From contig PBLJ01000013.1 of NCBI GenBank assembly GCA_002721705.1, positions 32,309-72,879 on the forward strand: a DNA stretch of 40,571 bases. Reading direction: 5' to 3'. Within the stretch, counting starts at the first letter, position 1, and each line of letters starts with the position of its first letter. This stretch comes from Opitutia bacterium. GTDB taxonomy: Bacteria > Verrucomicrobiota > Verrucomicrobiia > Opitutales > Seribacteraceae. A program made the translations under genes and the position numbers. Positions 13,201-25,200 of the stretch are shown here, in pieces. The notes below the pieces were generated by a model, which saw nothing but the letters and a program-made list of their open reading frames with translations, was not told the DNA's origin and did not search any database.

Positions 13201-16200
13201 GCAGAGAAGCAACCATTACATAGGCCGTTCCAACTGGACGAACGACGCCTACTACAATGGTTTGATGGACGACCTCAGGATCTACAACCGCGAGCTGACG
13301 GCGGAAGAGGTCCTTGCCATTCACGCCGGTGACTTGGAGGAAGAAGTGGTTTTGGGCGGCGAGGCTCCGGCGGTGAAAATCTACTGGGGTGACGAGGACG
13401 CGGGGGAAACCACCGCCGTCGACCCGGACGACCACGCATCATGGGACCAAGTGATCGACCTCGGGGTGCATGCGGGATCCTTTTCCGTCCCCTTGGAAAA
13501 CCTCCAAAAGGGCGCCTTCTACTACTACCGCATAGCCGCCACCAACGTGGCGGGCACGGTATGGGCAACCGAGGCCCAAACCTTTCGGGCGGGCAACTTC
13601 GGCTTCTCCGCCTACTCCTTCCCCGAGCATGACTTGGCGCTTTGGCTGGATGGAGCGGACGTGAACGGAGACGGCGACTTCTCCAACGAACCGCAGTCGG
13701 GTTCCCTTAATACTTGGAAAGACAAGTCGGGAGAAGGAAACGACGCCGGCAACGGCAACGCCCCGACCATCCTCGGTTCCGCCTTGGGCGGCAAGAACGT
13801 CGTCAAGTTCAATGGAGCCAACCAATACCTCAGGGTATCCAATCCGGATCGTTTCAACTTCACCGACAAGATGACGCTCTTCATCGTGGCGAAGGGCAAC
13901 TTGGATCAATGGCGCCCCCTTATTTCCAAATACGGTGAAGGCAGTCTCGGTTGGCAATTCCGACACAACGACAGGGACGACTTGGCCACCTTCACGGTAC
14001 GCGGCACCACCGGTTCCGACGGTCCCGTGGGAGCAGCCTCGATCAACGGAGTAAACCGCATTTGGAGCGCCCGCTACAACGGTGTCCGCCGCACCCAGTG
14101 GGCAGATGGGACCGAAGAATACAACATTAACGACACCGGAAACATCCCGTCGTCTTCCTTCGACGTCGTGATTGCAGCCAGGGCCAGTCCCACCATAGGA
14201 ACCTACGCGGGTTGCGAAATCGCCGAGATCCTTGTCTTCGGCACCGCGCTCTCCGACGAGGAAGTCGCCATGGTGGAAGGAAGCCTGGCTCACAAATGGG
14301 GCATGGAAGGATCGCTTCCGCCCAGTCACCCATACAAGGCCGAGGAACCCCTGTTCGAGAACCGACCCAGTCTGTCCGGCGACCTTGCCGCCCACGCGGT
14401 CAAGGATTCGCCTCTCTCCCTTACCCTTCAAACCGACCGACCCGCCACTTCCTTCTCCGCCACCGGGTTGCCCCCGGGTCTGTCCATCGATGCCGACACC
14501 GGGTTGATCCATGGCACCCCCACCATCAGCGGCACCTACCAAAGCGTGATCAACGCCATCAACCTAGAAGGCTCCAAGCCCCATGACTTCACCTTCAACG
14601 TGCACGACTTGGCCGCATGGCCCTATGGCGTCGAATACGACGTCAGCGGATACTCCGGCTCCGAAAACCTCTATGACTTTCCCGTGGCCGTTTCCCTGGG
14701 CCCCAACGTAACGGGCTTTTCCTACGACCAATTGGCCTTCGAGGATGGCCGTGACCTCCGGTTCCTCGCCGAAGACAACGCCACCATGCTCTCCTACGAG
14801 GTGAGCCAATGGAACCCAGGTGGAGAATCGACTTTCTGGGTGCGCTTACCCGAACTGCGACCAGGGGGAGTGAAGTTCAAGGCGATCTGGGGCAACCCCG
14901 CAGCCGAGATTCCGCCCTACGCAACCGATGGTTCCATTTGGGAAAGCTACCACTCGGTCTGGCACTTCGACGAAACCGAGGGAGACCGCATCAAGGAATC
15001 ACGCTCCCGCAGGGACGCCACCTTGGTCGGCATGTCCGCCGGCTCTCACGCGGACGGCATTATGGGTAAAGGCCTTTACTTCGACGGAGCGGCCGGCCAC
15101 GTCGAGCTGCCGCTCGACTCCCATCCTCCGGCAGGCTCCATGGCGGTCAGTATCTCCCTCTGGGCATACGGCGGCAACGGGCTTCCGGCCAATACCACGA
15201 TTTTCGAGTCGAGATCGGGCGCGGGGCGTCACCTCAACGTCCATTTCCCTTGGGGCAACGAATACGTCTATTGGCAATCGGGCATGGGCAACGTGGACAG
15301 CATTCAGAAAATCGCCAACTCGAGCGTTTACAAAGGGACTTGGAACCATTGGGGCTTCACGACCGACAGGGCCAGTGGTCAGCAAAAGATTTTCCTGAAC
15401 GGTTCGGAATGGACTTTGGGCACCAACCGGACCCGCGAGTTCGGCGGTCCGGTGACCGAGTTCAAGCTGGGCGCCAGCGCCACCGGAGGCAGTCGCTGGA
15501 ACGGCTACGTCGACGAGTTGCGAATCTCCAACCAAGCCTATTCCCCCACTTGGTTCAACGCCGCCTATGAAAGCCAGCGGCCAGGCGGGTCCTTCCTCGG
15601 GACAGGCAACGCTTTCGGCCCGCCCATACTCACCGCCAACCAGACCCTGAGCGGTTTCGTGAACGGCAACGTCAACTACTCGGTGACGGCCTCCATGGGA
15701 CCGACCGGTTTCTCCGCGGTGGGGTTGCCCGCGGGACTCTCCATCAACCCAAGCACCGGGGAAATCACGGGAACCCCCGTCCAAGGAGGAGTCACCAACG
15801 TCACCATCACGGCAACCAATGCCTACGGCTCGAGTTCCGCCACGCTCACCTCAAAGGTAGTGGACGCCAGCGGTTTCAATCACAGCTCGGCCATCTCCTT
15901 TCCGGGATACGCCGGCTCCGAGACCTTGACCGACTTCCCCGTCCTTCTCGTTCTCGATGGCAGCATACCCCACTTCAGCCTGAATGGTTTCGCCTCCCCG
16001 CAAGCGGATGACCTCAGGATCTACGATGCCAACGCCGAGGAAATAAACTACGAGATCGATTCCATAGACGAACAAAACGGTTCCATAAGAATCTGGGCGC
16101 GTATCCCCTCTCTTACCGCCGCCACCAGCATCACTGCCTACTGGGGCAAAGACTCCCTCGTGGGCCAACCTCCCGCATCGGCCTACGACGGTTCCGTTTG

Positions 16201-19200
16201 GACGGATGGCTACCAGGCGGTGTGGCACCTCGGGCAACCCAACTTAGCAGGAGGTTTCACCGATTCATCCGCCGCGCACAACCACGCCAACGACAGTTCC
16301 ACCGCCGAGACCGCCAGCGGAGCCATCGGACCCGCCCGCTCCGTCGCGGGAGCCGACAAGGGGACTTTCTCCGTTCCCGTCTCCGACTCCTTGGCTGCCC
16401 TCCGTGAAGGCAGCAACACTTTCTCCGTGTGGGTACGCACGGAGGAGGATCAACCAACCATCATCGCCAACTCCTTCATGGGATATGGTTATATTGAAAA
16501 CAATTACGGCACTTGGAATGCCTTTTTCGGGAACGACGTCGAGGCTTTGCGCGCTCGCGCTCCAGCGGGATCCGCCATCGTCCAAGGGGAACCCGACAAT
16601 CCCGCCGCCACCGGGTTCTGGTTCAGTGGAGACAACGACTTCAAGAATTCCGGCATAGGAATCAACCAAAACGACAGGTACATGGACCTTTGGCTGGCCG
16701 ACTTCAATGCCACGGAAACAGGGAACTACAAATTCAGGATGTCCAACAAGGACGACCGCGTGACGATCTGGCTGGACCGCGACCAAAACGGCGTATTCTC
16801 GACAGCAGGAGCAGCAGGGAATGAAAAAATGGGCGGCAACAACAATTTCACTTCGGGCGACGTTCCACTCGTCGCCGGGCAAATTTACAAAATCGCCCTC
16901 TCCCACGGCGAATGGGGCGGCGGGTCCGGCTTCCGGGCCCAAATCCAGACGCCCTCCCTCGCGATGCAAACGATCAAGCCTCTCGATCCCGCCCAGGATG
17001 GCTTCTTCTCCGTGCCTCTGGATCCTGCCCGCACGCCCAACCTCGCAACCTTGCGACTGCTTTCCCAAGGAGGCGTCGAAGGCGTCTGGGTGGATGGCAA
17101 CGGATCCCTTGTTTCCAAGAGGGAATTGAGCGCAGACACCATTTCAACGGACCCCGCGGCCGGATTGCTTGACAAGGGCACCTGGAGACACGTGACCTGC
17201 GTGACCGACAATGCGCAGGGCAAGCTGCGTCTTTACGTCGACGGGAACATGGTGAAGGAAAGCAGCTTCACGCCGAATGCCACGGTGGCGGCAGGCATCA
17301 CCCAATGGACTGTTGGCGAAGGTTTTCTCAATTCCAGCATCGACGAGGCCCGTTTGGCCTCCAAGGCTCGTTCGGGAGACTGGATCAAGGCAGACTTCGA
17401 CAGCCAGAAAGAAGGATCCACTTTCACTACCTACGGCCCCGTCAGTGGTGGCGGCGCGATAAGCAATTCCCTCAGCCTGACCCTCACTGCGGGCACGCCC
17501 TTCAGCCATGTCGTCGAGGCTACCCGTAGTCCCGACGGATTTACCGCCACCGGCCTGCCGGGTGGCCTGATACTCAACGCCGTGACTGGCGAAATCAGTG
17601 GGTCCGCCGTTTCCTCAGGCACCACCGTGGCCAACGTAAACGCCTTCTATTCCAGCGGACCAGATGCCACCGCAGCCATCTCCTTCGAGGTTCGAGCCGG
17701 CATCCCGGCGATCACTCTCTCGGCTGCCAACTCCGTTACAGCTACCTCCGCAATACTCAACTGCGAAGTCGCGAACACCGGCGGGGAAGCTCCTCAAGTT
17801 TCCATCGTGTACGGGCCCGTGGACATGGGGAAAGACCTTTACGAATGGACCCAAAGAATCGACCTAGGGGTCAAGGAACTAGGAGCATTCACGGTGAACG
17901 TGGGCGACCTCACACCCAACACCACCTATTTCTACAGGGCATACGCGGTCAATTCCGCAGGCGGCATTTGGACAGGGTCCAGCCCAGTCGTGGTGGCGGA
18001 ATCCGATTTGCTAACTTGGTACAAGTTCGACGAGAGCAGCGGAGCCACGAGCGCCTTGGACTCATCCGTTCATCAACGCCACGGCGGTCTCGTCAACAGC
18101 ACCGGACTATCGAACTGGGTCACCGGCAAGTTCGGTAATGCCCTCAAGCTGGATGGCTCCAACGATTACCTCAACCTGCCCGACTTCGAAATAGGCGGCG
18201 ACTTTTCCGTCTCGGCATGGGTGCGCTACGACAGCTTCAACAACTGGAGCCGGATCATCGACTTCGGCAACGGGGCCAACAACAACAACCTCATCATGGC
18301 CAATGAAGGCGGAGGCAACCGGGGACACTGGGGCGTGCGCGTAGGCAATGCGCAAAGAAGAGTGAATCCTGCAGGATTCTGGCAGACGGGGTCGTGGATA
18401 CACGCCGTCGGCACGGCCACCGCCAACGGGGTATTGCGGATGTACAAGAACGGGGTCGAGCAAGCCTCCGACATGAACGCTCATGCTCCGTCCACCATGA
18501 CCCGAACCAATCATTACGTAGGCAAGAGCAACTGGGCCAATGACGCCACCTTCAACGGATCCCTCGATGACCTACGCCTCTACGGCACGACCTTGGACGC
18601 CACTCAAGTCGCCCAAATCTACAATGGCGGCAACGGCGAGGCCGGCGCCGGCACGACCGACTTCTTCACCACCCAGTCTACCCAATTGCCAACCGTGGCA
18701 GTGCTCGATCCGTCCAACGTACTCGGCGCCTCCGCCACTTTGCGAGGCCGTCTGGTCGACGCCGGAGCCGGACTGGGATCGGTTCCCTTTTCCCCCACCA
18801 TGATCGACGGCATCGCCTTGTGGCTCGATGCCAACGCATCTTCCGATTCGGGAACCCCCGCCAATGGATCCGCCGTCGGACTCTGGACCGACCGCTCCGG
18901 ACTAGGCCGCAGCGCCATCCAGGCCAACGCCAGCTACAAGCCCTCCTTCCTCGCCGACAACGGGATCGGTTCAAGCATGCCGGCGATCCGTTTCGACGGA
19001 AACGACGACCGCATGAGCTTCAACGAGTTCCCTCCGCGATCCCTATTCATCGTCAATAAAGTAACCGGCAACAAGGCGCTGGCGGGGATCATCGGACGCA
19101 ATGGAAACGATCGTGGCATGCGCCGAAACAACGTTTCCAATTGGCGTCATCCTGGAGACGGCAACGACTTTACCAACCCCGGTGGAAGCGGCTTCTTCAT

Positions 19201-22200
19201 CAACGGAACGTCGAGCACCGCCGCGGCCTTGGACGACTGGCACCTCATTTCCGCCATCCGCTCAACCGCCAATCCCAACCGTTTCGACACTTTGGGCATG
19301 TACCTCAATGGCCGTGAATACGGTGGCGACGTGGCCGAGGTAGTCGCTTTCGACCGCACCTTGACCGACGCCGAGCGCCAGCAAATAGAAGGCTACCTCG
19401 CGCACAAGTGGGGACTGGAAGCGAACCTTCCCGCAGGGCATCCCTATCTCGCAACACCTCCTGCAGCCGTCAACCCCTCCGCCAGCGTCACCCTCTACTG
19501 GGGAGCCAACGACGGCGGCACCAACGTAGCGAACTGGGCCAACGAGGTGAACCTTGGCACCATCAGCCTGACTTCATCGAAGCTGTCCGGTGGAATCACC
19601 GTGACCAGCGACATGCCCCCCACCTACCAACCCAATTCGAGACCCGTCTCGATGCTGGTGGACGGCAACCTCCCGGTCTCCGACAACACCTACTCCACCT
19701 GGAACGTATGGTACCGCCAGGACCCCACCTTAACCTTTGACCTAGGCGAAGAGCGCACCTTGGAGGAAATCTCCATCTTCTATCAACCGTGGGACCTTCC
19801 AGGAGCCCTTCAGGAAGTCACCGTCAAGAGTAGCTCGGACGGTATCAATTACTCGGATTTCGCCACTTTCCAAGGCTTCGTCGGTACGATCAAGCAAGGC
19901 ACTTGGGCGAACATGGACATGGACGGCCTCAAGACACGCTTCATTCGCATGAGCCTGAAATACATGGGCGGGGACGGACACCGTATCGGGGAAGTCGAGT
20001 TTCGCACCAAAGCCGGCGGGTTCTTTACCCAAGACGTATCCAACCTCGCGGCCGGCGGCACCTATTTCTACCGTACAAAAGCCACCAACATGGTCGACGT
20101 CGACTGGTCCGACGAAACCAAGTCATTCGTGGCCAAGGGAGACGTCGCCTATGACTCGGGCACCTTGATCATCGATACCACGGCAGGTACTTGGCGACAC
20201 AGTGACGGCGACTCCTTCACCGGAGAAATCCTCAGCCTCACTCACCAAGACGCCCAAGGAAACCAAATCGGTTACAACGTCTGTCGCTTCACCTTCGACT
20301 CTCTCCAACTCCTCGGGTCTCTCGCCGTTACCCTGCAAGGCGACAACACACTGGAAATCGTCATACCGGGCGATGGCGACGTTCTTCTCGGGGCCGATCT
20401 AGATCTTTCCGGAACCAACGGGGGCGACGTCGACGCTGGCATTGGCAAACTCGGAGGCTACGACGGAGGCGCTCTCAGCGGTAGCGGTACGGGTCCAGGT
20501 CGTGGAGCAGGCAGCGGCTCAGGCGGCGGTGGCGGTGGATACGGCGCCCCGGGTGGCGGAGCCACGGCCACTACCGGAATAGCTTATGGCAATGCCCTGA
20601 TCGACGACCTCTTCGGCGGCTCCGGAGGCGGTGGCGGCGGAAACCGCACGGGCGGAGGTGGTGCCGGCGGCATCAAAATCCTCGCCGGACGGAACCTGAC
20701 CGTGGACGCATACCTGAAAGCCAATGGAGGCGCAGGCGGCTCCGGTGGAACCAACAACGGCGGTGGTGGAGCCGGAGGAGCCATTTGCCTGAAGGCCAAG
20801 AACCTCACCATGACGGCCAACGCGAAGCTCGAGGCCCATGGCGGCAACGGCGAAGGCAACGGCCATGGCGGCGGCGGTGGGCGCATCTACCTGGAAGGTT
20901 CCGAGAGTTTTCAAAACCAAGCCATTCACGTCAGCGCGACCGGAGGAACCGGACAAAGCTCCGGAGGAGACGGTGGCGTCATCTTTTCGCGGCCCTCTCC
21001 CTTGGACGTCCTGAGCTACAACTTGGGTTCCATCGTAATAGATACCGACGAAGCCATCCTGACCCACAGCAACGGCGACGTCGCATACGGCGTGATCGAG
21101 GAAAACTCGTACCAGGCGCCCGATGGCTCTCTCCTCCCCTACAACGTTTGCCGATTCAGCTTCAACACCGTCAGTTTGACGGGAGGCGTACTGGTCCACT
21201 TGACAGGCAGCAACGCCCTTGTCCTCGAAGCCACCGCCGGAGACCTCGAAATCGGCGTCGACCTCGACGCATCCGGCGGAAGCGCCGACGGGGCATCGGG
21301 CGGAACCAGCAAACTCGGCGGATCCGTAGGTCGAGATTCGGGCAACCTTTCGGGTAATGGCCTCGGCGGACCCAGTGCAAGTGGAAGCAGTGGACATGGA
21401 GCCGCCTATGGAGGCCGAGGCAGCGGAGACGCCGCGACTTACGGCGATCGCGCCCTGGACAACCTGCTCGGCGGATCCAGCGGAGCATCCGGAGCAAGCG
21501 GCGGATCCGGCGGAAGCGGAGGCGCCATTCACTTGAAGGCTTCCGGCGACGTCACAATCCTCGCCACCTCCACCATAAGGACAAATGGCGGAAACGGCGC
21601 AGTGGACGGAGCGGGAGGCTCGGGCGGCGCCATACGACTGGAGGGCGTGAACGTCTTCAACCATGGAACGATCGAGTCAAAGGCAGGCATAGGAGCAGGC
21701 TCCCAAAACTTGAACGGCAACTGGGACTACGGGTCCGGTGGAGGACGCATCGCCTTTCTGCCGACAGGCAACGTAAAAACGGGCTCCGTCAACTTAGCCG
21801 GGGAATCAAGCGCCCGCGAAGGCACCCTGTTCGTGAGTGGCAACGTGGGCAGCGCCAGTCTCATCCTCGACCAAGGCGTGATCACCTTCGACACCGGCAC
21901 CGGATACTATGCCATCGAGAACGGCGGCCATGGAGAAGGCGTTTTCACCAGTCACACCTACGTGGACGGCCTAAACCAACCTTGGAACTACGAAACCTGC
22001 AGCTTTCTTTTTCAGGAAATTCATCTAAGCGGCTCGGTCCAAGTCATCCTCAAGGGAGACAAACCACTCTCCCTGCAAACCGTGGGCGACGGAAACTTGC
22101 ATATCGGCGTCAATCTGGATGCCAGCGGAGAAGACGCTTCTTCAGACTCGGGATACGGTGGCCGCAGTGTCCTAAGCCCATGGAATGGCGTCAGCTCCGA

Positions 22201-25200
22201 GAAGCTTACCGGTGAAGGACCTGGCGGGCCAGGGACGAACGGCAACTGGGGAATGGGCGCCAACTACAACTATGGCAACGCCAACATGGACCACTTGCTT
22301 CCCGGCAGCAGCGGGTCCAGTGGTCGTTACCTGCAAGGTTCGGGCGCCGGCGGTGGCGCCATCGAGCTCAAGGCCGGCGGCGATCTCGTCATCGCTCCCG
22401 GTACGCTCATCATGCTGAACGGAGGCAAAGGACGGGAAGACGGGTACACTTGGGACAAGGGAGGATCCGGTTCCGGCGGAGCGATCCGCTTGATCGGAGA
22501 CACCATTACCAACAACGGCCTGATCGAGGTCAAAGGTGGCAGTTCCACCAACACTTCCCTGCAAGGAGGAGGCGGTCGCGTGGCCTTTGCTTCGCCCGGC
22601 GCCATCCAGCAAGGAAGCCTCGCCCTCGACGGCGGCACGGTGGCCGAAGTACGACCCCCCATCATCACCAGCCCGCTGCAGTCTTATCTAGTCTACAACG
22701 GAGGCGGCTCCGTAAAGACGATCCCCTTCTTCACCCTCGAGGAGCTCGTCCGTTATGAAAACCTGGTCGGATGGTGGACCTTCGACGAATTGAACGGTCC
22801 CGTCGCCGCCGATCTTTCCGGCAACGCGCTTCATGGAAACATCACCGGCATGGCGACGCTGGAAAACGGACGCTTTGGCAAAGCCCTTTATTTCAATGGT
22901 AACGGCGACAAGGTAACGGTGCCCTACAACGCAAAGCTGGACTTGGCCCAATACACCGTCTCGCTTTGGGTAAAATCCGTCAAGGGCAACGAATATTACG
23001 CCGGCGTGTTCGGGCGCCCCGGCAGGGCATATAATTTCTGGGCAGGAGGATCCAATGGAAACACTTGGTTCATCCATCACCGCTTCAAGTACGACAACAA
23101 CTGGAACCAAGGCCCAGCCAACACCGCAGCGGTCGGCCCCCATGGCATATGGACTCACGTGGCGCTGACCAACGACGCGACCACCGCCGTCTCCTACCTC
23201 AACGGAACGCAATTGACCACAGGCGGTTCGGGCACACTCCAATATGCCAACAACTCCCTTTACTTCGGAGCCCGCCCCGACAGCGGCAACGGGGCATGGT
23301 ACGAAGGCTTGCTCGACGACGTCAGGCTCTACGACGCGAGCCTGTCGGCCGCGGAAGTCGCATCCATACACACCGCCAGCGACCTCGGCTCCAAGATCGA
23401 CTACCTGCAATACCAATTAACCGCCGCCAACGACCCATCCAGTTGGTCGGTCAGCGAATTACCCGAAGGCTTGCGCTTCGACGCGGAAACCGGCGAAATC
23501 CTCGGCCTGCCCAAGGCCATGGGCACCTTCCCCATTTCCTTGAACGTTTCCAACTTGGCCGGCGTCACCACCGCCACCCTCAACCTCGTGGTCGACCCCT
23601 CGCCTCCCCGCAGCGTCGCCCTGCGCCCGGCGGAAGTAGCCTCTACCTCCGCCACCTTGGCGGCCAAGGTGATCAGCTCGGGAGGCAACGATCCCAGCCT
23701 GTCTTTCTTCTGGGGAGACGAGGACGCAGGAGACACCATTGCGGTCGATCCTTCCAACGCCAATGCCTGGGACTATAAAACCGACCTCAACGGCACCTTC
23801 GCCGAGGGAACGGAAGTCACCGCGTTCCTGAGCGGATTGACCATGAACGGAACTTACTATTACCGCGTACAGGCCACCAACTCCGTCACCTCCAGTTGGG
23901 CCGACCCGACGGAGGAAAACCTCGTTGCCTACTGGGCCTTCGACGAATCGAGCGGCCTGGTCGCCGCCGATGGCGCCATCGGCGCAGCCCATCCCGGAAC
24001 CCTCATGGGAATGGACGACACCAATCACGTTTTCGGGAAGAGCGGCAAGGCCATCAAGTTCGAAGGCGGACACGTCGTGGCTCAAGGTTACAAAGGCATC
24101 GGCGGCACCAACCCGCGTACCATGACGGCATGGATCAAAACGACCAACGACGCCATCGCCATCATGTCCTGGGGCGAAAATTCCTCCGCCAAGAAGTGGA
24201 CCTTCCGTCTCGACCAAGGCAAACTGCGGGTCGAGGTCAACGGTGGCTACCGTCGAGGAACCGCAGTGGTCAACGACGGCCAATGGCATCACGTAGCGGC
24301 TTCCTTCCCCGAGGGCGCCAATGGCATCGAGGACGTCGTGTTCTACGTCGACGGGGCCAACGACGTGGCCAGCGGCACCACCAACTTCGCCATCAACACC
24401 GCATCCAACGCCGACCTCAAAATCGGGAGCGACTTTTCCAACCGTCACTTCGACGGCCTGATCGACGACGTCAGGCTCTACGACGTAGGCCTTTCCCTCG
24501 ACGACGTCACCTCCCTCTACCTCGACGGCGGCCGCCGCTTCACCACCCTCAACCAAGCAGTTCCCCCACGAGTGGAAGTCACCATGGCCACCGACTTGAA
24601 CGGTTCGGGAGCTCTCCTCCACGGCGAATTAATATCCTACGACGGCCCCAAGCCGACCATCACCTTCTACTGGGGTGACGAAGATGCCGGCAACGTCACC
24701 GACGTGGATCAGTCCAACAACGCGAAATGGGATTTCGCCACCCAAGTAAACGGTGGCAACCCAGTGGACGCAGGGGCATTCTCCGCTTGGGTGACCGGCC
24801 TGCAACCGGGCAAAGAATATTACTACCGCGCCCGTGCGGTGAGCGGGGCCCAAGAAGACTGGTCCAGCGGCGATCCCACCGTGAGGTCCGGCATGATCGC
24901 CCATTGGCGCCTGGACGAACTGGCGGGCTCCTTGACCGCCACCGACACCGCGGGCAACGACCATTCCGCAGCCTTGAACAATTTCGATTTCGCCAACGCT
25001 TGGGTCGCCGGCCGCCATGGCGGCGCCCTCTCCTTCGATGGCCTGAACGACATGTTGAATCTCACCGATGGGAACAATTTCCTCAAAGACGCCTTCGACG
25101 GCCGCACGGTCAGCTTCTGGATCGAGCCAGTGCTCGACGTCTACCTCGGCCCCACGGTGACGAAACAGGACGACTTGGCCGGATACTGGACCTTGGACGA

